From Diphasiastrum complanatum (lineage: Eukaryota > Streptophyta > Lycopodiopsida > Lycopodiales > Lycopodiaceae), in contig CM055098.1 in NCBI GenBank assembly GCA_029204225.1, positions 13,815,929 through 13,879,928 of the forward strand: 64,000 nt of DNA. The letters are read 5' to 3'. The notes below the pieces were generated by a model, which saw only the letters and a program-made list of their open reading frames with translations, did no database searches and was not told the origin of the DNA. Positions 16,801 through 29,313 of this stretch are shown here, piece by piece. Both the position numbers and the translations under genes were made by a program. Within the stretch, counting starts at the first letter, position 1. Each line of letters begins with the position of its first letter.

Positions 16801-18523
16801 TACACATTTAAAATCAAGATATCAAGAGATAAACACATGAGGATGACATAGAAACTCAAGAGATGAATTATCCATACAAAATCATTAATTTGATTTTAAA
16901 TGCACATGTTGCAATTTAGTTTCCTTTATTGTGAAAGACACACATCAAAATGAAGTAATATGTTTTGGTTGAATATACTATAGATACTTACTTTATAGAA
17001 TGCCATGTATTACAACTTTCATTCAAAGCATTCTTTGTAAGACGATGTGAGCTAGTATATTTCCCAGAGTCGCTCAATAAATAGTAAAACATTTACTTGT
17101 CATTTGTTATGGTCATCATATTTCATCACTAATTTATAAAGTTTATGAAAAATCCCAAATTTTATATGTATTTCAACATAGGAATATCTACTAAAATATT
17201 ATAGAATCTCTAGTGGAAAAGAACCAATGACTAGTGAGTTTATAATTATTGATTGAATGTATATTTTGCATATGTATATAGAGGATGATATCCTATATAT
17301 ATGGAAATCCAATGCCAATATAACATACCTTTCTAATATTCATTAGTATTGAAGAAGGTCAAAGAAATTAGATACCAAGCGCAGAAGTTCATGATTGAAA
17401 TTTATGATTAGATATCGACAGATTAAGCTAAATGATATCAAACATCTTTTCAATACATGGGTGCTTTGTGTGAAGAAGTCATGGATACTTATTGTTACAA
17501 GTAGATGTTAGCAATTGATTTGAGAATATATGCAAACCACGATTCATGATATCTTAAGATCAACCTCCAAGCTTTACTTAACATGCTTTCTAGAAGTTTG
17601 CATGATGTATTTACCAATATAATTGGACAATATACACAACAACATCATGGACACAATCAGGACTTATGAGGCATGATTGTTTTACTAATTACTCGTGTGC
17701 CTCCATGCATGAGATGCACATTTTCTTTGAATAACAAAAAAAAAAACTATGGTCATTATGGTACTTGCAATATAGAATACTCAACCTCTTACAGTTATCA
17801 TTAGATTATATGTTGCTGAAGTAAATTCTAAGCGAATTTGATGCACAAACTCTTAAAGGATTTGTTTCCTCTAAGAATGTGCAACCCACGTGAGTTGTAT
17901 GATTACAGTGAAACCATATTGTATTGCTAGTCTTCAATGTTCTATTGGCTAGTTGAGTTATTGCAAACCCTCAATCATTTACAAAATTATTTATATAAGC
18001 TAAAAAAAATAGAGAGGTGCTTCACTAATATCCTCGTTGCACAACTGTCATTTGAATGGTTGTAGGCATGATTCGAAAGTGACACATTGATGAGTGTATT
18101 TCAAACATGGATTTTGTATATCTACATGATATGAATTCCTTAAGTGTAGTTTTAGGATGTAATTATATGGAGCTTAAAAAAGTACTATTTATGTACTTCC
18201 ACTCTAATTGTATTCATGAAACTTCCGTTCACTTTAAAAATACTACCAATTAGTACAATAGAAATGATTGCTGCAATATGATAGGTATTAAAAAAAATGC
18301 ATTTTTAGGCAATTTTATCCGCTTATCGAGTAGTCAATACTCGCCTTTTTAGGAGCGTTGTGCAACCACAAGCCAATCATGAAGTTGAGCATAATGTTCA
18401 GATATGTGAACTTGAGTTTGCAAAACTTTGACTTTAATCATACTAGAGAACTAACAACCCATCATTGGGACTTGAGTTGTGTTATGATAATTATATTATC
18501 ACTTTGAGGTGTTAATCATATTG
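16801..18523. other. AT-rich intergenic DNA, no recognised gene
   Basis: No coding or repeat structure could be supported. If the copia element ending at 18,524 was once complete, its RNase H and 3' LTR should lie here, but I found neither. Confidence 0.4.
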
Positions 18524-21500
18524 TTACCTTAAAAATTTAACTAATAGAACATATTCATTTTGGCATTGTAACCAATGACAAACCAATAGATTTTGCATAG
18601 ATTGGCTTAGTTTACCCACACTATAACTTAGATCAAGCCTAGTTATAGTAAGATAGATCAAGGAGCCTGCAAGTTTTCTATATAGTGTGATGTCCTCAAA
18701 GGATGCTTCATCATCACTATGAGAAACTTTTACATTTTGCTCCATAGGAGTTTCTACTCCTTTAGAATATTTCATTTCAAACTTTTCTAAAATAGAAGAA
18801 GCATATTTGGATTGAAAAATAAAACTCAAATCCTTGCCTCTTGAAACTTCTATTCCTAATATGAAATGAAGATCACCAAGAACCACCATCTTAAACTCTT
18901 TAAACAATGCTAGTTTCACTTCTTGTATACCATCATGATCATTTCCACTAAGGATAATGTCATCTACATACAAAATGAGAATGAAGATTTTATTATCATT
19001 GAATGTTAAGCACAAAGAAGGATCATAAGCACTTACAACAAATTTTATAGAGTTCAAAAAAGTATTCAACCTAGAGTACCAATCTCTAGGTGCTTGCTTA
19101 AGCCCATAAAGGCTTCTCTTGATCTTCTTTGATGAAGCCTTCGGGTTGCCTCATGAAGATCTCCACTTCCAAATATCCATTGAGAAATGCATTAGTCACA
19201 TCAAGTTGAAATAGAGGCCAATTGAAAGTAGTTGCAAGAGAAATGATCAACCTTATGGAAACTAGTTTAGCAACAAGAGCAAAAGTTTCATCAAAATCTA
19301 CTCCCTTGGTTTGCAAGAACCCCTTTGCCACTAGCCTTGCCTTGTGTTTGTTGATGCTCCCATCTTGATTGTACTTCAATCTATAGATCCATTTGCACTC
19401 AAGTGGTTTTCTTCCATGAGGAAGATCCACAAGCTTCCATGTATGATTCTCCATAAGAGCATCATACTCCTTTTGCATGGCATCTCTCCATTCTTGTGAC
19501 TCCATAGCCTCTTCAAAGCAACTTGGCTCATCAAACATGGAAGTTAGAAAAGTGTAAGAGGTAAGTGAGTGAAGATCTTCCCTTTGTTCACCTTTGTCAA
19601 CATAGGTGAGCCTTGAAGGCTCGGCCTTCCTTCTTGTAGACCTCCTTGGAGTCCTTGGATCTTGAGATGGATCCTCAAGATCTTGATCACATGTAGGCTC
19701 CTCCTCAAATCTTACAAGATCCTTGACATAAGATGGATTAGAAGCTTTTTCATTCAACTTGTAGTAGTTACCTTCATCAAAAGTAACATCTCTACTCACT
19801 AAAATCTTTTTAGTGATTGGATTATAGACTCTATATCCTTTGCTATTTTTAGCATAAACAACAAGGATCCCTTTTATAGAAGTAGGATCATCCTTTTTTC
19901 TTGTATCTAATGCTTGAAAAAGATAGCAAGTAGATCCGAAAATTCTTGATCTTTAAGATTCAGCTTCTTACAAAATAGAGCCTCATAAGATGTTATGCCT
20001 CCAATGGGCTTACATGGCAATCTATTACACAAATAAGTTGCACAAATAACAGCCTCTCCCCAAAAAGACTTAGGTAGAGATGCATCTAGCCTCAAAGCCT
20101 TTGCACACTCACAAAGTGTTCTATTCATTCTCTCGGCTATACCATTTTGTTGAGGACTATAAGTACATGTAAGCTCTCTTTTAATGCCATTGGATTTACA
20201 AAACTCTATCATCTTGGTGGAGATATACTCTCCACCATTATCACTCCTCAATACTTTAATTCCAGCATTAACTTGATTTTCAGCTAGAGTTTTGAACTTA
20301 ACAAAACCTTCAAACACTTAACTTTTGGAATCCAAAAGTTCAATCCAAGTGTATCTAGAGTAATCATCAATAAAAGATACATACATAGATGCACCTCCAT
20401 TAGATTCTTGAGAAAAATAGTGCACATCACTATGAATGAGATCTAATGCTTTTGTAGATCTAGTGGAAGAGTTAACAAAAGGTAGCTTGTGTGCCTTTGA
20501 GAGGCTACAAGCTTCACATCTTTTTCCACACTTTGAGAGTGTCTTTGGAAGTCCGAGAGCAAGATCCTTGGTGCATAACATCTCCATTGATTTGAAGTTG
20601 GGATGTCCCAACCTCTTATGCCAAGCTCCACTTGATTGAGCTCCTCCTTCACCATGTTCACACTTCCAAGAAAAACATTAGCATCTAGCTTGAAAAGCCT
20701 TCCTTGCTTGAATCCCTTTACAATGCAAGTATCATTAATCATTATGGAGCAAACACCTTGCTTAAAATGGACATCTAAGCCATCATCCATCAATTGTCCT
20801 ACACTTAACAAATTCTTAGTGAGTGTAGGAACATAGAGTACATTATCAAGATCTACTCTTTTAGAGGATCCAAGACTTAAGGGAATAGTTCCCACTCCAT
20901 CTATTTTACATTCTTGATCACTTGCTGTTAGAATAGACTTTTTACAACCTAAAAAAGGTACAAGAGTTGAGAAAAAATCCTTTTTGAATGTCATGTGGGA
21001 ACTATCCCCACTATCAATCCACCATGTGTCATTGGAGTAGCTCTTGCATGTTGATGTAGAAGCCATCAAGGATGGATCCACTTCATCCTCATCTTCCTCA
21101 AGAGTGGGGTTGCCTTGTTTGCTCTCTCCTTGTGCATTCTTTTTCTTAAAACACTCGGCTGCAAAGTGCCCCTTCTTTCCACAAAAGAAGCACTTGAGTT
21201 TGGCTTTGTTCTTCTTTCCACCTTTAGAGCTTGATGGTTGATCATCACTCTTGGTCTCCTTTTGTTGGATCTTCTTCTTTGAATTTGCCTTTCCTTTGCT
21301 TGAGAAGTTAGCCTTCTCATCACCATCATGCAACTTCAAGAATCCAATCCTTTGCTTGACATGAAGGATTCTACTCTCCTCGGCCACAGGCACACTATGG
21401 AGCTTGTCAATGGAAGGTAGTGCACCTTGAATAGCAAAGCTTTGTACAAGATTGGAGAACTCATCTCCAAGACCATTCAAAATGATTTGAACAAGTTCAT

Positions 21501-21936
21501 CATCATGAATACCCTCACTAATAATGAAAAGTTCTTTATTGAGAGACTTTATTCTCAAGACATACTCTTGAGGACTCTCATCACTCCCTCTAATGCTTTG
21601 AAGAACTTTGTTTCTTATCATAAGCACTCTAGAGGTATTTTTGGATTCATAGATTTCTTTAAGATAGTCCCATGCCTCTTTGGCCGAGGTACAAGATGCC
21701 TCTTATTTTAGAAGCTCATTACTAACATTCATTTTTATGCAATGTAATGCTAGTCTAGCTCTCCTTTTGTACCTCACTAGATCTTGCCCTCCTTGAGGTT
21801 CTTCTTCCTCTCCTATGACAAGATCATACATATCTTGGAGCACAAGTAGTGACTCCATTCTTACTTTCCAAGTTGAATAATTATTAGAATTTAGCCTTTC
21901 ACTAGCATCAAGAAGATAGGCTCCAATTGAACCCAC
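18524..21936 (-). pseudogene. Copia gag-pol, broken by stops and frameshifts
   Basis: Gag starts MGSIGAYLLDASERL at 21,936. An in-frame TAA follows at about 21,703, then the same frame resumes with a CX2CX4HX4C zinc knuckle (CFFCGKKGHFAAEC) near 21,180. The protease reads WWIDSGDSSHMT, with Asp replacing the usual Ala after DSG. A frameshift near 20,620 precedes the integrase zinc-binding region and core (LDLIHSDVH, SFIDDYSRYTW, LRSDNGGEYIS). The core carries a stop at 20,318 and a frameshift near 19,950. RT follows with KWIYRLKYNQDGSINKHKAR, a shift at about 19,090, and the YVDDIILSG catalytic box near 18,970. The frame is lost soon after ETPMEQ and RLDLSYSVGKLSQ. This copy cannot make a complete polyprotein. 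Confidence 0.9.
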
Positions 21937-22549
21937 TGCTATCTAGTAACAAGTACAACAAATGTACTATTCAAAGGCTCTCCCTTCTCTCTTTCTCAGA
22001 ATTTAGCTACAATGCTACTCTCTTGAATCTCACAAGACTCAAGAAGCAAGATCTATAATGATCTTGAACTCAAAAAGACTTGGGAAAATGAATTCTACAC
22101 AATCTATTCAATTTAGAAGCTTGGATTTGACTCTTGGAAGTGCCAATGCCTTCCTATGGTGTTTAGAATGGTTTTAGTTTCACTTTTGAACTAAAAAAAC
22201 ATAAGCCTCAAACTCACTTTCAATGATTTGGAGGTTTAATAAGCTTCTAACACCTTTCAATCATCAAATCTATACTGGAAACAATGGATTCTCATAAAGC
22301 ACATCACTAGTTTCACTCTTTACAACTTGTTTTGAAGCTCAAATATTGAAAAAACACAAAGTTTTGAAAGTACAACTCCAGCAACCTCTCACACGTGTGA
22401 GAAGTACATCTAAACTTTACACACTAATCTGAACCTCAACTTCACCAGTAAACTATTAGTAAAGGTCGCCCTCCTTCAGAATGAATCTAGCACCAATGCT
22501 TTCACCAAAATGAAGAATTTTTGGATCATCAACTAAGCTCTTTGACTTG

Positions 22550-22561
22550 GCTCTGATACCA
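22550..22561 (-). other. Primer-binding site, initiator tRNA-Met type
   Basis: On the minus strand TGGTATCAGAGC abuts the LTR end (...AAATTTGACA). It is complementary to the 3' end of plant initiator tRNA-Met and fixes the LTR boundary. Confidence 0.9.
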
Positions 22562-23228
22562 TGTCAAATTTCAGAGTAAAGGACTGAATTTGATCTACAA
22601 ATGATCACAAAGAGTGATTGGTAGCTTGGGATCTTGATCTATATCAAGCCTTAGCTTCCAAATCTAGCTTCTACTTGACAATCTTTGTGATTCCAACCAA
22701 GAACAATCAAATAATGATGACCCACGACTTCACACGTGTGAAGTACAGCTACTGTACGGACTGATAACAGAAAAATAGTTTACTAAACATTTACTAAGCA
22801 TTCATCCACAAAGAAAGTGCTTAAGAGAGTGAAAACACCAAGATTGTTTCACAAACCAATGTTTCTCATCATTCACTCAACAAATGAATCCATCATGGAT
22901 CAAGTACATAATCATCATAATCTCTCTCTAAGCTGCATCCAGCACGTGTGGGACAGCTCATTGTACTTATCCATAACCACTTTGGATAAGATCTATCAAG
23001 TTTGCCACATCATCCATTGGTGGTTTGTGTTGACCTTCTAGATTCCTACAATCTAGGACCTAACTTATAATTTAGGAGATGTCATATTTGACTCAAATGA
23101 AAGCTAATCAAAATGGATCTGAATATTACAAGTGTCATTTCACACGTGTGGACAGGTCTTCACACGTGTGGATCCACATAGATGTCAAAATACATCAAAA
23201 ACCACGTGAAAATTGCTAAATTCTAACA
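22562..23228 (-). repeat. 5' LTR of the copia element, 667 bp, with repeated CACGTG palindromes
   Basis: On the minus strand the LTR starts TGTTAGAATTTAGC and ends CTGAAATTTGACA, a canonical TG...CA with imperfect inverted ends. It contains CACACGTGTG at 22,731, 23,141 and 23,161 and a related GCACGTGTGG at 22,943. CACGTG is the G-box core bound by plant bZIP and bHLH factors. A further copy lies in the leader at 22,390. Confidence 0.85.
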
Positions 23229-24177
23229 ATACCTAGGTTTGGCAATGATGAAAATAATAGTGATGAACTATCCAAGCTTCTCATTGAGGACAAAGCAATG
23301 CCATTATTCTAGGTTTTTGCCAAATCATGTTTGGTATAGCAACTTTGATAGATATCTCTTGTCTAGATGTTTGGTAAGCACTTCTTCTGATTCTAGTTTT
23401 ACTTATTTTTGTCGTGACTCTAGCATCACTCTAGTAGTATTGTATGTTGATGTTCTTGTGATCACAAACAATGATGAAGAGTTTATCAAAGCAATCAAGG
23501 AAGACTTGTCAACTAGCTTTGACATGACATATTTAGGGCTTATGCACTATTGTCTTGGAGTAGAGATTTGGCAAAAGAAGGAAGGTATTACAGTCACTCA
23601 AATCAACTATGTGACTAAGATGCTTGAATGCTTTAGAATGAGTGATAGCAAACCAATCTCTACCCCTATTGAAGTTCGTAAGAAGTTGTCAAGGGAGAAT
23701 AAGAGTGAACTAGTGGATGCAACAATGTTTCGTCAACTACTTTGGTGTTTGATTTACCTCATTACTACATGTCTTGACATTAGCTATGTTGTCAGTTTAG
23801 TAAGTCATATTATGTCAATACCTAGATAAACACATTAGAAAGCTATGAAAAGATTTTTTCACTCGAGGCAATATGATTGTGAAAGATGCTAGAAGATATT
23901 GGTATCTTACAGATTGAGCCTACCATCATTAAGATTGAAAGCTAGAGTGCTATACAACCAGCTAGGAATCCAATTTTTCATGCACGCAGGATGAGCACAT
24001 AGAAATTAAATTCACTTCATTAAAAAAAAAACCTTGTATCTAGAGAGATTGATGTAACACATTGCAAGAGTGATCAAGACCAGCTAACCTGATAATTTCA
24101 TAGAAGCTTTAAGTTTTGATAAGTTTGATAATTTTTAGAAAAAAATCTTGTAAAATAAACTAGGTCTTAGGAGAGGG
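23229..24177 (+). pseudogene. Second copia remnant: RT end, RNase H debris and PPT
   Basis: Plus-strand copia sequence begins right at the outer edge of the 5' LTR on its left. The frame 23,239-23,829 contains the RT palm as ITLVVLYVDVLVI, where the second catalytic Asp of YVDD is replaced by Val. Next come FDMTYLGLMHYCLGVEIW and SKPISTPIE. RNase H fragments with stops continue to about 24,130 (NPIFHARR, HIE-like and DVTHCKS motifs). A purine-rich GGAGAGGG stretch at 24,170-24,177 is the probable polypurine tract. The upstream 5' part is missing. Confidence 0.8.
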
Positions 24178-24604
24178 TGTTAGAATGATAAGCCTATTTA
24201 ATTCAGTTTATGTCAAGTCGATATGTTGTCTTACTATGTACAGCAATTTTTTAATTTTTCACTACATGCCATACTGATGAGTGCCATGTCCACTCAAGTC
24301 AGTGAGTCAGGAGAGGTTGTCCCATAAAGGGGACCATTTTTTTAATACAACAGTACCCCCTAAAAGTTAGTGCTTACCTATATGTATTATTTTTTTCTTA
24401 GTTGTTATATACATCTGCTGCATTATTTTGCTTGAGATTTGGTGTACTATTTTTCTTCAGCTTGGGTGATTTTGATTGTTGGATAGCTTGTCAGATTGGT
24501 AGTGTTAAAATGCAAATCGATTGCTCACATACATTGTGTAAATAGACTCCAAACTCCCTTGTTGTAGAGGTCTAGTTGTTCTAGAGACCAAAGATTGTTT
24601 AACA
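24178..24604 (+). repeat. Probable 3' LTR of the second copia remnant
   Basis: It starts TGTTAGAATGATAAG directly after the PPT and plausibly ends GTTTAACA at 24,604 (TGTTA/TAACA inverted ends). The left edge is sure; the right edge is a best guess because no second LTR is available. Confidence 0.55.
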
Positions 24605-26248
24605 CAAGAAGTTCCAATTCTTTTCCAACCTAGATCTACCATGAAAATTTAATCTTCTCCACTTTGCAGCCTCCTATGCTTATATCTCCCAAAGCACCTA
24701 TAGTAAGAAACACTTTCATGATATCACGTCATTTGTTGGCTCTTTTAGATTTAGAAGTTGTCACTATGTCAAACTCTTGCTACAACCCTCATCCAACTTT
24801 ACAAGAGAAGCTAAATGGACAACAACAAACTCCATTTTTGCTAATGAATCTTTTGGTGCTCTAAGCTCTCCAGTTCCCTTGTTAGAGCGTTATTTATTAG
24901 AACCCACAAAATGCCTCTTCCCTTATCTATAAGGGCATTATCTTCTTATATCATACCACTAATCCTCCTCCTCCTCACTAAGAGAGGAACTTCCCTCCTA
25001 GAAGTAATCTCGTCCTTTTCGATTGTATGCTAAAACTGAATACAACCATTGGTCCAGGGAGGCTATACAGCAAAGCTTTTGTTCCATATTTGCATGAAGC
25101 AAAATTGATTTACTTAAGATTTCTGAATCTTACACGCAGGATTGTCAAGCCCCTGACAACATTCTTTCAATAATGTTGGATAACTAGAAATTTTCAAATA
25201 CAACAGACATGAAAAAGAAAAAAAAAATGAAACATCAAATGGTTAAAAAATTTAACAAGCTTCATTACTATAAGCTTGGGGCTTTTAGTTCCCCTTTTAG
25301 GAGTAAGAAAATATTCAAAGATTACGATATACCAACCAATACCGTAAACTCAGGGCTTTTAAACAAAACATTCAGGTCATTTAACAAAACATCCCATTCA
25401 ATGTTATGTAACATGTAAAACCAGGCAAATGCCATTAAATTGGCACAAGTGGTAAGGCCTTCACAGCTCATTAGCACATGCAAACTCTTGAATGTGCTTG
25501 GATAGCCGAGTAGTTTCCAAATATATAATGCTTGGAAAACTACAAATGATTCTGCAAATGACCTACACCAAAAGAAACAAACCTCCATCATCTACAACAA
25601 CCTACTAACCACATCCACCACCTGCAAACGCCATCCAAACCATCCATGTATCCCTCCCTACCTTTATCAATCTCTGACAGAACTCCAAACATTCGATCTG
25701 GACCGCGCCATCCTCACGCTCTTCACCTTCGAGCCCTGCAAACAAGATCTGCAAACGAGCCACACGCTGCGTAAAAAACATAAAATGTATCTGATGTCAT
25801 ACCTGAGGTGCAGCATCCCAGTTTATCTGCACGCCCTGCCTCTCCAATAACTTGAGTAATGTCTATGTATTGTGGGTATACGCATACATATACTCGTCGT
25901 GTGTGGGAGACCATCCCACGACAGATCGCTGCACAAACATTCCAAATTTTGATCATATAAAAAGAGCATTTTATTCTAAGGTGTCAAACGAAAACCCCCC
26001 CAAAAAAAATCATTAGTCAAATTCCACTTAAGGGTTTAGGGTAGACTTACAAATGGGCTCAAAACCTTCCCTCGCCGCCATTGCCCAAGTGAGAAGCCCC
26101 CATGGTCTCTAGTCAAACTCTGGCTGCCTCTTGCTGCTACTTGAAGCGAACTGAATTATCTTTATATTCTTTCTTTGCATACTAGACTATTGCTATTGTG
26201 GTAATTGCAATGTTCTCTCACTAACATTTATCTGTATTTTTAATTCAG
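24605..26248. other. Intergenic DNA, no recognised gene
   Basis: Only short unrelated open frames. A telomere-like GGGTTTAGGGT motif lies at about 26,031-26,042. Nothing else is supported. Confidence 0.4.
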
Positions 26249-26673
26249 GCACTGTCCATAGCCGTTGGATGTTTTTCTTGGAACGATTCATGAAAACATT
26301 GAAAGGCTTCGTAAGACAAAGAGCAAGGCCCGAGGGTAGCATGGCGGAAGGATGGCTACTGCAAGAGTCCATGGTTTATATCATGGAGTTCCTTGCTCAT
26401 AGTGATCCTTCTATTCCTCATCTTTGGGATAAGAAGGATGATGAACGTGTTATTGGAGAAGTTCCTCAAGGAAAAGAAGCGATCATGGGAATGAGTGAGT
26501 CCTTCAGGGAGAAGGTAAATAAATTTTGCATTCTTAATAGCGAAGAAATGCAAAAGTTGATTTCGCTATACAAAGAGGCCAAGGCTCATGGACAAACTGC
26601 TCGAACACTTTTAGGAGAGGGCATAGAAGACAACCATATCCACCTAACCTCGCCCTTCTACCCAAGGACATGA
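26249..26673 (+). pseudogene. CACTA (En/Spm) transposase fragment, DUF4218-like exon
   Basis: A splice-like acceptor (TTTTTAATTCAG) at 26,248 is followed by TVHSRWMFFLERFMKTLKGF, then VRQRARPEGSMAEGWLLQES. This is the conserved start of the DUF4218 domain of plant TNP2/En-Spm transposases (family consensus: P-HxRWM-P-ER-MK-LK-YV). The next 80 residues (GMSESFREKVNKFCILNSEE region) fit the following helical part. The frame ends at a TGA with about 135 codons, a small piece of a transposase of about 900-1000 residues. I saw no CACTA termini or catalytic core nearby. Confidence 0.8.
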
Positions 26674-28156
26674 TGCTTGATTGGCTATGTGATGCCCTTA
26701 GAGAAGCCTTGACAGAGTATCTTTGTTGATCCATTTGATGTTGTTGAATCCATTTAGTTGCTATTGTTGTCCATTTTATATTGACCTTACTTCTCGATAA
26801 TATGGTTTGAATGAAGTTGATGCTTAATGTAAAACATGCATCTTGCTCTTGACCACATTAATGTTGACCTGATTCCTTAACAATATGACAATTGAGTCCT
26901 AGATGTAGAAAATGACAAATCTTTAAAGTTTTTGTATCAATTACCTGAAGCATATAGATCCTTTAAACAACTCTTATTACTAGTTGGTTTAAAATGGATA
27001 GAATATTGTTACTGATGAAGTATCATGGAGTCTTTCAAATTTGTTTATCAAAAGTGTATATAAGTTGAGTTTGAGAACGATATATGGCTCTCGTCTCCAT
27101 ATTCCAAACAATTCAACTTCTTTAATCATAAGAAGTTGCCATAAGTTATCTTCAAGATTCATTGAATCGTGTAAATTTGTCAATAAGCTAACTCACAAGT
27201 AGTGTTTGTTCAACTTGTCATGTTTCTATTTGAGAAACATTTCTACATTATAAAAAAAAAATTGCTTTTTGATGGCATTGTTTTGTTGTAGGAAAACACA
27301 TAATGTTGCATAGATGATTGAGAGGTGACTCGGTCATCGTTTGCTCATAAGTGCTTAGTTAAAAGGCATGGTCTATTCCAAACACTTCTTGAAAGACCAA
27401 CCAATGATTGCATTAACTAATCATAGCTTGCATACTACAAAAAGATGATAATTGACAAGGAATGTTATAGGTTACATATTTCAATGTAAATTGTAAAGTT
27501 GTCATTACAAATGCAAATGATGAAAAGTAAAATCTAACGACAAATTTAACATAAAAGTAGTTGACCTATCAACAAGCAACGTGTTCATCTGTGGAGAATC
27601 CCCCATTGGACAAAGGGACTAGGAACCACATAGGGGAAATACTTTAGTGACTCATGCGTGTCATGCTTGTGTCGAGTCTTGCAAGTGACATGCACTAGTG
27701 GTTAATCTACATACATGCCGCATTCCGCTACGAGGATGTTGAGTGATAGTAGTAATGCACAATTGGGTAGGTGACCACTAGACTCTTATGCTATAATTAC
27801 TTTTATGCCAACCAATAAACTCTCAAAATCAATAACAGCTCTGGCCCTAGATATTGTTAAAAAGATTAGTATTGTAGCTTATAGTAGATTAGAGCTAGAC
27901 TCCTATCTTCTGATTATTTTCATACCAGCAGACTATCGAGAACAGTAAGATCAAGATTTTGTCATTCTTGTGATTCCACATAATGGCCATAGAAATTTGT
28001 TGAAAATATATACCGTGCATGTGGCTAAAAGATAAGAGCTGCCTCAGAATGGTAAAACTCATAAATTCTTATTTGAAATGGGTACACTAAAAGGTGAATT
28101 GCATTATTGTTAAATAATATAAATGTCTTACAGTGTCATTGCTTTTGCATGTTCAG
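26674..28156. other. Intergenic DNA, no recognised gene
   Basis: AT-rich with scattered short frames. Nothing could be supported. Confidence 0.4.
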
Positions 28157-28327
28157 CATTGGGCATTAGATGTGTATATACCCTTCAAAAAATGGCTCTC
28201 TCATTTATTTGAAGCTTCAGAAGATGACTTTGTTAGTGTGTATGATCCACGGAAGTCAAATTTTGCAGAAGCCAGAGCTGAATCTATGGAAGTTCAATTT
28301 TGCAAAAGTCTTCTTTTCAAGAGCTAA
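28157..28327 (+). CDS. Possible orphan last exon of an unrecognised host gene
   Basis: After two acceptor-like sites (CTTACAG and TGTTCAG) a 56-codon frame reads HWALDVYIPFKKWLSHLFEA then SEDDFVSVYDPRKSNFAEAR and ends in TAA. An AATAAA overlaps the stop. The composition looks like protein (balanced residues, amphipathic), unlike the AT-rich noise around it. I do not recognise the family and see no upstream exons in the window; it may be an exon duplicated or carried here. Whether it is transcribed is unknown. Confidence 0.2.
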   Translation, partial: HWALDVYIPFKKWLSHLFEASEDDFVSVYDPRKSNFAEARAESMEVQFCKSLLFKS

Positions 28328-29244
28328 ATAAAGGAAAACTACCTTCTGCAAGCATAGAGCCGTAACCAAATATTTCACCAAGGAAAGTCTTTGGACGCTG
28401 ATTACAGACTTGCATGTGTATACAAGAACTTGTAGTGTATCAACTCCATTCCATAGTTCAGTATGTTGTTATAGCTTAACAGTTAATAGATAGCAAAAAA
28501 AGCCCTACCTTCATCAAAATTCTCAGTCAAACCTAGAACAAAATCTTCAACTATACCGCATGAGACATTCTGAATTACAAGTATGTACTACTTCCTGATA
28601 CCGGATTATGGTAGCTATCTTGAGATTCTATTAAACTGTACATGAGATTTAAATCCACTAGCTGTCTTGAGATTTTATTTAAATTGTACATGAGATTTAT
28701 ATTGGCCGAATATGATGAGATAATGTAATTATGACAGCACAAAGACTAATTATCTAAAAAAGAAAAAATACTTCTAGACGATTTACGTGTACATATACAT
28801 CTGAACTTGTACAATTTTCGGGATAAATGCTGGAGAAGCTTCAAAATATTGTACGAACAATGCAAGAATATTTGCATGCAAATACTCAACCCTCTTTCAA
28901 TTTTATCCACAACAATAGTTCCTAAATTATCCCACATGATGCTCCAAACTTCCATTCACATCACCATCTGTGGGATGATACTTTCAGTTACTTTCAATCT
29001 TCGAGAAGTTTTCATGTCAATAGATTTGGCATTGTGATAGGCTTCTCCTAAGTTGCGATCTCTTCATATTACAAAGTCTTCAGGCAATTTTCATTTTTCC
29101 ATGTCAGAAACTCTCACTCCAGTTTGAAAAATCATATTTACTCCAATGGGATTTTGAGCTGATCAACAGACCACCACTAAATAGCATAAATGCAACAATG
29201 TTAAAAGGAGATAAAGGCACAAAACAAATGGAAGCTTAGGCAAT

Positions 29245-29246
<2 letters not shown>
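28328..29246. other. Intergenic DNA, no recognised gene
   Basis: No supported coding or RNA features. Confidence 0.4.

Positions 29247-29309
<63 letters not shown>
29247..29309. repeat. (CT)n microsatellite, 63 bp
   Basis: Pure CT dinucleotides. The minus-strand Arg-Glu ORF over it is an artefact. Confidence 0.95.

Positions 29310-29313
<4 letters not shown>

Larger units (their letters stand above)
18524..23228 (-). mobile_element. 3'-truncated Ty1/copia retrotransposon (5' LTR, PBS, gag and most of pol)
   Basis: Minus-strand order from high to low coordinate is 5' LTR (22,562-23,228), PBS, leader, gag, protease, integrase and RT. It stops at about 18,524 without RNase H, PPT or 3' LTR. 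The copia domain order (integrase before RT) fixes the superfamily. With one LTR, no divergence-based age can be given, but the many frame breaks show a dead, old copy. Confidence 0.9.
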
